The notes beneath the pieces are model-generated. The model had not been told where the DNA came from, ran no database searches, and saw nothing but the letters and a program-made list of their open reading frames with translations. Shown piece by piece: positions 49,652-61,940 of a stretch of 64,000 nt of DNA; position 1 is the stretch's first letter, and every line of letters starts with the position of its first letter. Origin of the DNA: Argentina anserina (lineage: Eukaryota > Streptophyta > Magnoliopsida > Rosales > Rosaceae); the NCBI RefSeq assembly GCF_933775445.1, contig NC_065876.1:19406001-19470000 (forward strand), given 5' to 3'. The position numbers and the translations under genes are program-made.

Positions 49652-51450
49652 GAATCCTTGTTAGACTAGGAAACATATCATTTGGGAAAGTCCTATTTGA
49701 ACTCAAACTCTTATTACGAAACTTTCCTAAATATACTCTCTTGTTCTAGTAACTTACTTGTTCTAGTAAGTTTCCTTTTTGTAAATTAGAAACTTTCCTA
49801 ATCTAGCTAAGCTCATTTATTACATGTGTCTTTTTAAGACTACTATTGTCTAGATTAAGACATGATATTCGAATGGATTATCTCTTACTTATGTTTTCTT
49901 TTCATATTTTCAGATTTAAGAGATAATTGGAAGGGAAAAAGAATCTGTGTGGCACATGGAGAAGACTCACGGTTTCAGCCCATATCCAAGAAGAAAAAGG
50001 AGTCCTTGCCGTGCCAATTCACTCATGATTTAAAGGAGATTAATTTCAGAATTGAAGAGATAAATCAAAGAGAAGAAATAGGAGATCAGGCCGTGTACCC
50101 TAGTGACTGACACGGCAAAGCAAGGAGAGAAACAAGGAGTTCAAGCCGTGAACAACTCTTGAGCTTGTGAAGGAAGCTTTGTCGTGTCATCCAAATCAGC
50201 AAAGGATAAGAGTTCATGCCGTGTATACAAGAGAGAATTGAGGATATAAGAGCTGAATATATCAAGGGTACAAGGACAGCCATTTGATCCCATCATGGCA
50301 GCAAGATCACAGCCGTACATACATGGACCAAGCAGCCCATATGCCGTGCAACTCTCCCTCCTCCTTCCTCTATATATAGCACGACATTCCTTCACAATTG
50401 GATCACCATTCTCTCATAAAGCCAAGCCGAATCTCTGCCAAAATATATCTAGAAAATTCAAGCCACAAACTTTCATCCATCACCACCATAGCCGTGTCAT
50501 CTTCCTCCTCTCCAAATCGGAATCATCTTTGCCAAATCCTATAAGGTTCATAATGTGTGATTCATCTATGGCTTGTAATCTTTCTTTTTATTTTCTACAA
50601 ATTTCGAATTCATTGAAAGAATCATTGGATGATCTTTTAGGTTTCATATATGAAGAATATAAATTCAGACTTATTTGGTTTTATGTTTTGATTGAATGAA
50701 CTCTTAAATATGTATGTATGCCGTGTGTAATAGCTTAGGGCAGTATGATTTTCAAATTAATTTAGGTTTTATTTCAATTAATTCCATGAACTTGCACATC
50801 TAAATCAATGCTTGAGGAAGCCAAGGCCATGGTTCTCCTAAGGTTGCGATTTAATTCACCAAAGTGTTCTTTGATTGAGTATGCGCTTTGTGTTTCAATT
50901 ATTGGTACTTGTATATGGTTGTGATAGTTCTAGGAATTTACATGCTTAATCAAGATGAGTGACGCCATACTTGCTTACATGTCTCCAATTCGACTTAATG
51001 TGCTTATGTGCTACTTTGTTGTTTAACTAATACGCTTCGTTATGTTGAACTCTTTTTAGCATATGTTTAGGATTGAACGCTTCGTTGATTCTAAATAATT
51101 AAGAAGTCTTAACGATTAGATGAACCGCTTCGGGCTCTAATTAGAATTGGAATTGAAATGAACTAAGAAAGAATCGAAAATTGCTGCTGCCTATTGGTTA
51201 TTCTATGCGTGTCATACATGTTCCATGAGAATTCGTGTTTTGGTTATGTGATGAGTGGTAGATCAATTGTATATAAGTAATTTATGATTTATTTTAAGTA
51301 GTAGTTTAGAATCCAAATCAAATCCCTCAATAACATAATAAGTTTTGAGGCCTTTTTGATTCTCCGGACTGAACGATCCTTGCTTATTCTATACTAACGA
51401 TGATGTTTTTCAGAGTATTTTATAGATGTTCTAACCAACGATCTATCACT

Positions 51451-52810
51451 ATGAAAGGTGTCTTGATGGCTATACAAGCAATTATGCATGTGGTTAATGA
51501 GTTTATATCCATCCAAAGTCATAGGCGGATTGAACGTCCACTCACTCGAAAACTAGTTACTACAGATGGATACATATATATCAATAAAATCCTAGATGAA
51601 GACCCTAAAGTCTTTAGGCATGTCTATCATATGTTTCCTAATGTGTTTCGGAAGCTGTGCAATATTCTCGGAGAGAAAAAACTTCTACGAGATACAAGAC
51701 ATATCTGTATTCAAAAAAAGAAGAAGACATATTTGTATCGAAGAAATGCCTTGCAGTTTTTGCTACTCACTATCAGGCAAAATAATCGATATTCACAGGC
51801 TATCTTGACTTTTCGTCGTTCTCATTTCACTTGTAGCAGAAGCTTCCATAAAGTTCTTAAAGCTTTGTTTAAGTTCGCACCAGAACTTATGGTCAAACCG
51901 ATGTCTGTGCAAGCTAAAATACGAGAAAGCACAAGATTCTATCCTTACTTTAAGGTAAATACTTCAAATTTTATATTATCTATTGGACCTAGTTGTGTAT
52001 GTGCAAGCTAATCACGTTTTATTTTATCAATTTTAGGATTGCATTGGAGCAGTTGATGGCACACATATCCCAGCAATGGTGAAAGGACCTGAAATAAGTG
52101 CATATCGAAATCGATATGGAAAAACATCACAAAATGTACTAGCCGCTACTAACTTCGACTTAGAATTCATATATGTCCTGAGTGGGTGGGAAGGTTCAGC
52201 TCATGATTCAAGAATATTGAGTGATACATTAACAAGAAGAAATGGGCTAAAATTACCCCCAAGTACTAAAGTTCTTCAATTGATTTTTGCTAGGTCTTAT
52301 GTAATCTCCTAATTCTAATATTACGTCTAACTAGGAAAATTTTTATTGGTTGATGCTGGGTTTGCAAATCGACGTGGTTTCTTAGCACCTCTTCGAGGCG
52401 TCCGCTATCACTTGAAAGAGTTCAGTGGTAAGGGTCGCCACCTTGGCAATGCGCGTGCATTGTTCAATCTTCGGCATGCTTCCTTAAGAAATGTAGTTGA
52501 GAGAATATTTGGAGTACTCGTTTCACAATATTCAAGACTGCACCACCATTTCCATTTAGGACACAAGCAGAGCTAGTGTTGGCCTGTGCAGGACTTCACA
52601 ACTCTTCTTCGCAAGGAATGTCATTCTGATTTATTTCCTATAGAACCAGAGGATGAAGATCCAACGCTAGTGGATGATGATCCTGAGGATGAATTTCAAA
52701 CCCAAGAACAAGAAAGAGAGGAAGCTAATGATTGGAGAATGGAGATAACTGCTCATGTGTGGAGAGATCGACCGCAACTAATCCTGAACCAATCCTCAAC
52801 CGAATTCTGA
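51451..52810 (+). pseudogene. PIF/Harbinger DDE transposase (HARBI1-like), broken
   Basis: The reading frame from ATGAAAGGTGTC at 51451 lies at the junction with the solo LTR. Exon 1 to 51954 has a HARBI1-like N-terminal part (FRKLCNILGEKKLLRDTRH) and ends at a GTAAAT donor. Exon 2 (52037-52270) has DCIGAVDGTHIPAMV (first Asp) and GSAHDSRILSDTL (second Asp). The next piece has LVDAGFANRRGFLAP and RNVVERIFGVL (Glu). Two frame changes follow, near 52530 and 52590; the tail HSDLFPIEPEDEDPT is in another frame. The junction between exon 2 and the LVDAG piece does not keep frame with any clear splice site. The 5' end may have been cut by the solo LTR. Confidence 0.85.
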
Positions 52811-53416
52811 ACTCAATCCTGAGCCCGTTGTTGATCGAGAGCAATCACAATGAAGCTATAATCATGACTGTCCGGGGATGAAATATTTTCAATTTTTATT
52901 TTCTTCTTCAATTATCTTTATATGAATGTCTTTACAATGCTACCGCCTACCGATAACATTTTGTTTATTAATATTTGCAATAACATTGTGAATGTCTTTA
53001 CAATGCTATTAATAATGCCCCAAGACAAGCATTAATAAAGATCTATTAACAATGGATATATATGACAATATATATGTAACAAATCCAATTATAATAAAGT
53101 ATGATGAACCATGACGTAGTGGAACTACAACCAATAATTAGAACACTCTTCTACCGGTATCAAATTGAGGTTATCTATTCCCACTATTTTCTATTTTCCC
53201 TTGTTGGGCTTAGGCCATAGGTACAAACACTCCATGAAAATCCACGAAATTCCAAAGAACAGTTTACATGAATCAGAAAAAGTCTATTAGGAGGAAATTC
53301 GTAAAAGTTTGTACACACTTTACAAATCTGTCTAAGAGTATTTGTAAATCCATAAATTCTTTCAAAATCCATCACTTAAAAAAAAAAAAAACTAGAATTC
53401 AAATACAATACACCCC
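52811..53416. other. 3' end region of the PIF element
   Basis: This covers the likely 3' UTR and the subterminal zone up to the right terminal repeat. AT-rich, no gene. Confidence 0.5.
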
Positions 53417-53419
53417 TTA

Positions 53420-53723
53420 ATTTTTTCTTTTGAAAAAAAAAAAGGATGATATTAGAAGATTGTAGATAAAATTTTACCGCCGGATATCATATTTGCCGGT
53501 TACATTTAGCGACCGACTCTCCTATCTTATTCTTATTATAGAGAAGAGTAACTGCTACAAAATCCTGATCTGGACGAGTTAGAAGCACCCGATCTCTGAA
53601 TTGATGAACACAAAGCTCTTCTGAGAAGCTCCGATTTCACCTCAACAAGGTAAACAACCGTTTGCGAGTTTAGTAGATTTGTTGAATTCGATTCAGGGGA
53701 ATTGATTTGGATCTTTGGTGCAG
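53420..53723 (+). promoter_or_regulatory. COG1 promoter and 5' leader with a leader intron
   Basis: Only about 230 bp separate the PIF right end from the leader. A probable intron in the leader runs from 53650 (AAG|GTAAACAA) to the CAG at 53723, directly before the ATG. No clear TATA box stands out. Confidence 0.5.
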
Positions 53724-56700
53724 ATGAGAGTGAGCAATGACGGAGGGAGGGACGCGGAGGCGCTGTTCCGGACGAAAGGCATCGCCGAGATTCGGAATGT
53801 GGAATCGGATACTCGTCGGCAGATCCAGGCCAAGAAAGAGGAGCTCCGTCAGCTCGTCGGCACTCGCTACCGCGATCTCATCGACTCCGCCGACTCCATC
53901 GTCCATATGAAGAATTCCGCCACCTCCATCTCCCACAACCTCTCCTCCGTCCACCACGCCATCCTCCACTCCCTTTCTCTCTCCGAATCCAAGCCGTCCG
54001 ATGATTCCAAGCCCTCCGGCTCCATCCGCATCTACGCCATCGCCTGCCGCGTCAAGTACCTCGTCGACACTCCCGAGAACATATGGGGCTGCCTCGACGA
54101 GTCCATGTTCCTCGAGTCCGCCGCCCGCTACGTCCGCGCCGGCCACGTCCACCTCACCCTCACCACCGTCCACAAGCCCTTCCTCTCCCACTTCCCTCTC
54201 CTCCACCACCAGTGGCAGATCGTCGACGCCTTCAAGTCTCAGATCTCGCAGCGCGCCCGCGACCGCCTCCTCTCCCACTCCGCCCTCCCCGTCGCCGCCA
54301 TCGCCGACGCCTTGGCCGCCGTGGCACTCATCGACGACCTCTCCCCCCGCCACGTCCTCTCCCTCTTCCTCCACACCCGCAAGGCCTGCCTCTCCCACCT
54401 TCTCAACGCCGCCTCCGCCGACGACGGCGACGGCGACGTCGTCTCACTGCTCTGCCAGGCCCTCAGGGTCATTCAGGTCACCGTCGGCCAGGTCGGCGAG
54501 CTCTTTCTCCGTGTTTTCAATGACATGCCTATGTTTTACAAGGTCGTCCTCGGCTGCCCTCCGGCGTCCCAACTCTTTGGCGGCATTCCCAATCCCGAGG
54601 ACGAGGTCAAGCTTTGGAATTCGTTTAGGGACAATGTGGACTCTGCTATGGGACTACTTGATAAAGACTATATCGCCACTGCTGCTTCCTCATGGCTCAC
54701 CGAATGCGGAGCTCAGATGGTTGATAAGATTAATGGCAGGTACCTCATTGATGCTATTGCCAGCGGCAAGGAGCTTAGCCTTGCTGAGAGGTTGATCAGG
54801 GAGACCATGAGTAGCAAAGAGGTCTTGGAAGGAAGCTTGGAGTGGCTCAAGAAAGTTTTCGGCTCCCAAATTGACCTGCCCTGGAGTAGAATGAGCGAAC
54901 TTGTTTTGGGAGATGATTCGGACCTCTGGGACAGTATCTTTGAAAGTGAATTTGTTGGGAGGATGAAGGTGATTGTGGACTCCAGGTTCGACAAGCTCAA
55001 GACGGCTGCCAGGATCAATGACGGCAAGGCTGTTGATTTTTTAGGTGCAGGTGGTGGAGTTTGGTTTATCGAATCCAAATCCAATAGTAAGAAGGCTACT
55101 GCTCTGCCATGTGTAGAGAATTGTCTCAATTTCTATTTCGGTCCGCAAGTTAGTGATATTAGGGATGCAGTGGATAGCAGCTGTCAGGATGTGCTTGATG
55201 ACCTCCTTTCTTTTCTGGAGTCTCCAAAGGCAGCTGTTAGATTAAAGAATTTGGCGCCCTATGTACAAGACAAGTGTTTCCAGACTATGTCCCTCATATT
55301 GGAGCAACTGAGTAGCGAGCTTGATAGATTGGAAAAGGGCAGCAATAAGCAAAAGCTGCTAATCATTGAAAGGGCTCTATTCATTGGGAGACTCCTGTTT
55401 GCATTGCAGAATCACTCCAAACACATTCCCTTAGTACTGGGCCCACCAAGGTCTTGGGTGAATGAAGCTGAGTCTGCAGTTTTGCCATCCTTATTGAGAC
55501 AGTCAAAAGCCCCCACTGATTCTCATGTGCTTGATAGCCCCCGCAGCTCAAAAAGACACACTTCATCTGCTACTGCCGCTCTGCTTGGAGCCAGCCAAAG
55601 TGCGAGCCCTAAACTTGAAGAGCTTAATGTAACCATGCGAAATCTCCGCATCAGAGCACACACTTTCTGGATGATTTGGCTAACCGATGAGCTCTCGGTT
55701 ATACTTTCCCGCGATCTCGAAAAAGACGATGCCTTGTCATCCTCAACTCCCCTGAGGGTAAGTGCTTTGTATTATCTTTACTGTCTTTACTTTGGATACC
55801 TAAAATAATCTGAGTGCTAACATTGTCACTGAATAACATGTTAAATGTTTTTTAAGAGGGTACAAATATACATCAATGTATGTTATACATCCTACATCCA
55901 ACGGTTGATAACGGATATTATTTTTCTGACCCCACTCACAAAACAATATCGACCGTCGGATGTGAGATGTATAGCATACATTGATGTATACTAGAATTTT
56001 CCCAAAACTTATGGTCCCCCCTTTTTTTTTCTTTCTAAAAAGTAAAACTAAAAGGTCGAGGATACTTCTGAAGTATTGATTATATAAATATTACATTTGG
56101 TCTGCAGTTGTTACATACAAGACTCATAGAGTAAAATGGTTGCACTAATCTCGAACTGCTTTTAAAATATGCCAGGTTTTTCCTTAGCTTAATAATTGAT
56201 TATCATATGTATCTTACCAATGGTCTTTGATGTGCTAACATAACCACTGGGATGGTTGATCAGATTAATGGTTTATTACGCTACCCTATATGTGGTTTTC
56301 TAGTTCATTGTTGGTTAGAATAAAATTAGCCATTTCTCATACCTTCTTTTCTTATTTGCGCAGGGTTGGGAAGAGACGGTAGTTAGGCAAGAGCAGTCTG
56401 ATGATAACCAATCGGTGATGAAAATATGGCTCCCATCCATGCCGTCTCTCTACATTGTTTCGTTTCTTTTTCGTGTATGTGAAGATGTACACCGGATTGG
56501 AGGTCATGTTCTTGACAAAATAATTCTGCAAAAATTGGCTTTAAAATTGTTGGAAAAGGTATGCAGCTCTGCTTATATGTCTTCATCCTTTATCTTCACT
56601 ATTCATTTGTATGTTTTCTTATAGTTTGCCAATTATTTTGTATAGGCTACACAAGTAAGACAACAAAACTAGTCTCTCCCTCCAAAGTTGTAGCACAAGT

Positions 56701-58928
56701 AATTTATGTATACCTTCCAAATGTAACGCACATGTGATATTTCTAAAGGAAATATGATTTTAAATTTACGAACCACTTGACCAATTGGTCCTTGACGATC
56801 AATATATTTTTAGTTTTATCCCTAGTTGTAGTTTGTCACTTGAATTGCATAAACTTGCATTGCCTGAAACCTTTATTATCTTGTATGATTGACAGCATTT
56901 ACTTCACCATAAGTATTTAACCTATTCAAGTTGCACAATCATGCACGCGTTATCTTCAAGATTTCATTCCTTGCTAGTTGTTTCATTAATAGTGGTTTTG
57001 TATGTAAATGTTTGCATCTGTGGTTATTTCACAATGACAAAAAGGTTTCAATTGAAACTGTGATATTTCTTTTTTTATTTTTCTTTTTGGCGATTTAGTT
57101 ATTGCTGAGGTAATAGAATATATTTAGATTCTTTTCTAGTTTGCCCCATTGGAGTAATTCAATCTATGATTCTGTTTATATTAACCTTTTTTTTTGCATG
57201 TAGGTCCTCGACATCTATGGTCACTTCCTGTCGAATCTGGATGTTGGGGGTTCTCAAGTGTTAGAAAAAGGAGTCTTGCAGATTTTGTTAGACTTGAGAT
57301 TTGTTTTTGATGTACTCTCTGGGGGTGATTCAAATTTGAATGAGCGGAAGACAAAAAGTAATTTCAGAAGGAAGCAGGACCAAAGCCGTATGAAGTCAGC
57401 AACTGCAGAGCGATTTGATGGGTTGATACATAGTTTTTCACAAAGATTGGATCCCATAGACTGGCTTACGTAAGCTTAATTATCTTTTAATTTATTTATA
57501 TTTCGGAGATATAATCAATTCTAATGATCATCCTGATAGTCGTATTAATATTATACTTCCCACATTCTATTAGCTTCCTATATACTCTAATAGTTATGTT
57601 CGTAGGAAAATATATTTTCGTACTAGGTTTATTTTCTTGGCTGGCTGGTCAATAATTTTAATTCTGTTATCTGCCTCTCCAATGGCTTTGTGAACTTAGT
57701 ATTTCATGACTTCATTGTCTGCAATAAAATTTAAATTTTAGCCATTTTTGTAGTATCCCGTATCATTTTAATGTTTTTTTTTAGTTGGTAACTTGTTATA
57801 TCTAGTTATGCAGTTTTCTAATTTCTTCATTTTAGGTATGAGCCATATCTCTGGGAGAATGAAAAGCAGTCCTACCTCCGGCACGCTGTCCTTTTCGGAT
57901 TTTTTGTGCAACTTAATCGCCTGTACACAGACACTGTTCAGAAACTCCCTACGAATTCAGAGTCGAATATCATGAGATGCTCTTCAGTTCCTCGCTTTAA
58001 ATACCTTCCAATCAGGTTGCTCTTTCTATACTCCAAATCAGTTAATACTTTGTAGCTGCCTATAGGCACACTCATCAATTGATTGTTTTTGTACACTTGA
58101 ACTCTATGACACAAACAGATTAGTCTTTCTTGTATTTTCTCAAAAGGATATACATATATAATGCCTAAGGGTGTAACACATGATAGAGGACTAAGTTCTG
58201 ACTTCATCTTGGATTTTAGCACCCCGGCATTGTCATCAAGAGGATCAGCAGCTAAGACATCCATTGCAACATCATCCAATGATATTTCTTCAAGAAGTAC
58301 CTGGAAAGCTTATACAAATGGAGAGCTGTCCAGAAGTATGGATTTGGATGATAACTCAAGTTTTGCAGTTGCAGTACCAATCTTAAAATCTTTCATGCAG
58401 GCAAGGATTCCATCTCTTTATGTATTTCTTGCTGCAAGTTTTCCTTTTTGATAGTTGCATCCTAGGTTTTTCATCATGCTTCAAAAGCTCAGTCTGGTTG
58501 TAAAATTTTTAAATATTGCCAATCATGTTCAGTACTTGATTTGATGATTCAGATACGAGTTTTCAAGGTTTTAATATATATGATGTACTTTTACACTTTT
58601 TTTTCCATGTTAATTCACAATCTTAAATTGTTTTGGAATGATATATGAAGGTAGTTTGTGATGACTGGTATTAAGGCTGATATGAATATGGACAAATTGT
58701 TTTTGTTGCAGTTGTTGGCATGTGATAGCTAGGTTCTCAATTGATGTTTGTTTATATTGGCAGGCTGGAAGTAGATTTGGAGAGAGCACATTGAAACTGG
58801 GATCCATGCTAACAGATGGGCAAGTGGGAATATTCAAGGATAGATCCATGTCGACATTTGGTGACATTCTACCGGCCCATGCTGCAGATCTCCTTTCATC
58901 ATTCACAGCTTCCAGATCAGAGTCTTGA
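53724..58928 (+). CDS. COG1: Conserved oligomeric Golgi complex subunit 1
   Basis: Exons: 53724-55757, 56364-56558, 57204-57469, 57836-58015, 58220-58400 and 58764-58928, 1006 codons. I start at ATG 53724 ([20 protein letters not shown]); an earlier in-frame TTG is not needed. The N-terminal part ([20 protein letters not shown], then [15 protein letters not shown]) is the Vps51/COG1 helical region. Further matches to plant COG1 are [50 protein letters not shown] and [23 protein letters not shown]1 is a subunit of the complex that tethers vesicles moving backward within the Golgi. The first 800 bases are very GC-rich compared with the rest. Intron 5 appears to use a GC donor (CAG|GCAAGG). All junctions keep frame and the protein looks complete. 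Confidence 0.96.
55858..56003. mobile_element. MITE-like inverted repeat in COG1 intron 1
   Basis: Two arms of about 60 bp are inverted copies. The left reads GGGTACAAATATACATCAAT and the right, inverted, GGGAAAATTCTAGTATACAT. Both arms continue with ATGTATG(T/C)TATACATC and an ACATCC(A/G)ACGGT word. The target duplication is not clear. The element lies fully within intron 1. Confidence 0.75.
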
Positions 58929-60924
58929 TTGCCTTCAGAACCCTTTTTGTCCATATTATTTTTCACCATATATTTGCAATCTTTCATCGTCAAGAGAAGA
59001 GTGGAATCTCACCCAGCATGTGATTGCGGTTGCAGCATATGCCATGCCCATATGAAATCTGGTAGGAAAAGGTAAGCACTTGAAATACTGCAGTTATATG
59101 TTGAAATTTGGTTTGGATGGATTTGGAGATAATTAAATCCGTATGATCTCATGAAGATATCTAGAATGCTTAACCCAGCAATGAATCTTCTAAGAGTTCT
59201 GGTAACTTTCGTGTAAGTAACTGCCTGTTTGACCTAACTATTTTGGTTCATGTCTACTCAAATTATATTAGGTGAGTTACACAGTTCTTTATCAAAAAAA
59301 AAACAAAACAATGATGGCTGAGGAAAGTTATATCATCTTGTATATATTAAAGGATCATTACTTGGAAAGAAGACATTGTACAGTCACTGTTGTAATTTGG
59401 GTCTTGGTAACCATATGGCCGGATCTGCATCTTAGGAAGGAATTTAACATCTTGCTTTGTGATTTATCTGAAATTGTGAATTAATACATACTCATAGATC
59501 ATACCTGCATAATATACTATTCATTATGCAGTTCATGGTGACAGTTTATATATTATATTCAGCATGTGTCTGTTTGATCCTAGTTACCTTGAGATTTCAT
59601 ATGTGGCTTTAGAATATATGATTTATGATTGGACGTTTAAAGTATGAACAGTTTGGATGAGGGAATTTTTTTGCAATATATGTTTCACATGCAATGTTTA
59701 AAATTGAGCAGGAAAAGGAATTCTTCAGTTGAAGTTTGATTCTTGTTAAAAGAAAGTGGTTGACGGTCAAAATGATTGATTAATTCCGATTTGCTTGTGT
59801 GATTCTGTTGCAGGCTGGTGACCAGAGGGACTTGGGAGACGCTACCATTTCATTCAAATTCATTTGTAGATATTGTAACCGAGTAGTGTTTGTTAGGTGC
59901 TTCGCTACAACTTTATTGTCTTTCTAGGATCGATATGGCACAGTCGATGACTCATTCCAACTAGATTGCAAACAACTGAGGTCAAGCTTTAAATGCAGTT
60001 GCGAAAGAAATGGCAAGCTGGAATGGAGTGAAAAAGTCTTATGAGTACGCTTACTAACATTTTGAATCAGATGTCATAATTGTTTTTGGCCAGAAAAGTT
60101 TGTTTTTCCAAATTAATATACGAATTTTTCTTTAGGTTATTAAATATGAGAAAAATGGAAGTGATAAGCAGTCATTTAATTTTCATTCTTCTTTTAGTTG
60201 TATAGGCACATATTTCTCCCAGTCGTATTTCATTCAAGTAAACAAGACGTTAAATTTGTATTTGTTAATGAACCCGGACATGTATCGGTTTCAATCATTC
60301 TTTTGCTGATGAATGAAAGTTTTCAAAGTTATGGTTCTGAAATAGTTCGGTCCTGTAATATTTTTGAGGCTCTTGACCAACAATCCATCTTGAGAAATCA
60401 TGATCCACTGTTCTGCTAATGCAATTCTAATAACTAAGGATTCATATGCATCTTTGGCATATGAATATGAATGACTTGAAATTGGAACCTTGATTTTCAA
60501 TTGCAAGCTGATAATGCAGCAGTTTAAGTTTTACAATTTGCTCGCTGCATTGCTCTGCTCACTTTGGATGATTTCCAAATGCCTGTCGTGGCTACTTTAT
60601 TTGTTTCGTTCCTTTGTTTTTTTTTTTTTTTGTAATTTTAAAAAAAGAAAGAAAGAGAAACATCAAGTTGAAGCACTGGATGAACAAGAAGCCAAGAAAG
60701 ATACGAAATTGTGTAAACACATCATTGAACAAACGAAAGGAAACAGTTTTAGAAGAACAAATGCAAAACCAGAAGCTATATTAACTTATTAAGGCAATAA
60801 TAACCGCATCTGCTAAAAACTAATCTTAGTATTATGATTCCTGTATAGCCTACACCTGAATATTAAGTCATATACAGAAGCAAAGATATTCAAAATCTAT
60901 GGCAAAACAGCTAAGATGTATAAG
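58929..60924. other. COG1 3' region and intergenic DNA
   Basis: The 3' UTR may be spliced: GAAAAG|GTAAGC at about 59071 and TTGCAG|GCTGGTG at about 59815. No coding sequence is recognised up to the CPSF73 fragment. Confidence 0.4.
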
Positions 60925-61905
60925 AGAAATTGGCTTCACTGCACTTTGGATTCGGCGAAACGCTGTCTTTACTCTTTTCTTGAGGCCTTCATTTTCACTC
61001 TCAACGTCCCCATTCTGTTTATATCAAGAACGGCCACATTTCCATCAACATTGATCGCCAACTTTCCATTTTCTCCAGGCTTCACATCCCCCAAAGAGTG
61101 ATACAAGAAGTGCATGAATCACTTTTTCTGTTTTCCTGCCATTCTCTTCCTCAGTTTTTATGTCCTTGGATTCAATGACAACCTTGGGGACTTCTCTGTT
61201 GATATTCAAAATCAGAGCCACAATGGAGTCTGACACCATGTCACTTATTGGATCAGACATCCAATGCAGTGTAACATGTTTATCTGTATCCTGCCTCACA
61301 GTCACTCGATCATGCACTCGCAACATCGGCACCCCTGATTCTCCTCATCCACAGAAGATTCTACGCTTTCATATATTTGCTTCAACCGATGTTTTATTAC
61401 CATGAAGCCAGTAGCATATGGGATAGTAATACGTTGAGTCACATTTGCTGTGGACAGCTGAGAAAAAACATGAAGATCTTCAGAAGCCATTATCTGATAA
61501 CTGAAACCTTTCTTCACCAGTAAACCATCGACTTTTTCACCAACCTTCCGATAGCTTTAGCCATTTTTCTGCGAGTTAAAATACATTTCTACACTGAAAA
61601 TTCTTTGGTGTCAAGATTTTGGTCTTGCGATCACGAAACTGAGTTAGGAGCTTCTCTTTAAGCCTTCCCATCTAATGAGATTCTCCTCCGCTCCTCCAAA
61701 AATGCACTTGGCTGAACAGAGTTGCATGAGCAGAGAATGAAATGTAATGGACCGACATGTTGAGCGGAGCAGCTAGCCCATTCATAACGGTGACCTCTTT
61801 CGGTTCATTGATAATTGTCTTAGCAAATGTCCCTTCAACTAACCTGGAATCACACATGCATTTCTGAAAATCAGGGCCGGCCATGGGGGAGTGCGGAGTG
61901 CCGCT
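60925..61905 (-). pseudogene. Broken 3' part of CPSF73-I (polyadenylation endonuclease)
   Basis: On the minus strand pieces in order match CPSF73-I, the endonuclease subunit of the cleavage and polyadenylation complex: VEGTFAKTIINEPKEVTVMN and LNMSVHYISFSAHA (about 61850-61740), MGRLKEKLLTQFRDRKTKIL (61674-61600), KKGFSYQIMASEDLHVFSQL (from 61514), VPMLRVHDRVTV (61330), DPISDMVSDSIVALILNINR and ALLVSLFG (to 61085), then about 60 residues in another frame. The frame changes at least four times and a stretch after FSAHA is deleted. The N-terminal metallo-beta-lactamase core is missing. No introns interrupt the fragment, but the intact gene may also lack introns here, so a retrocopy is not proven. 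Confidence 0.9.
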
Positions 61906-61940
61906 GGTGCGGTCGCACAAGGCCCCCCAATCCGGCGAAA
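61872..61940. mobile_element. Possible hAT-type terminus next to the CPSF73 fragment
   Basis: The sequence CAGGGCCGGCCATGGGGGAG and the nearby GCGGTCGCACAAGGCCCCCC resemble ends of a common plant hAT family. I do not find its partner end within the window, so it may be a truncated end. Confidence 0.35.

Larger units (their letters stand above)
36932..51448 (+). repeat. Solo LTR of an Athila-related family, split by a later element
   Basis: The LTR starts TGATAGGAGCACTTAATATG (36932) and ends CAACGATCTATCA (51448). The flanking duplication is CTATG (36927-36931, 51449-51453), perfect. The LTR proper is 36932-37204 plus 49657-51448, about 2.06 kb; the full-length element at 37205-49651 sits inside it. 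Its ends resemble those of the inner family (TGATAGGAGCAC; ATACTAACGATGATG near the end), but the body differs, so it is a related family. It landed beside the PIF transposase reading frame. Confidence 0.9.
34065..53416 (+). mobile_element. PIF/Harbinger transposon, split by nested LTR elements
   Basis: The left end GGGTGTATTGTATTTTGA (34065) and the right end, inverted, GGGGTGTATTGTATTTGAA (53416) form terminal repeats that differ by one G. Both are flanked by TTA (34062-34064, 53417-53419), the target site of this superfamily. Inside are a Myb/SANT-like ORF1 (35052-36142) and a DDE transposase ORF2 (51451-52810). Without the nested insertion (36932-51453) the element is about 4.8 kb. Both genes have frameshifts, so it is dead. 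It lies about 230 bp upstream of the COG1 leader. Confidence 0.9.

Noticed and set aside
53670..54795. Long frames overlapping the 5' part of COG1 on both strands
   Set aside because: They are shadow frames caused by the GC-rich COG1 exon; the COG1 frame has clear homology.
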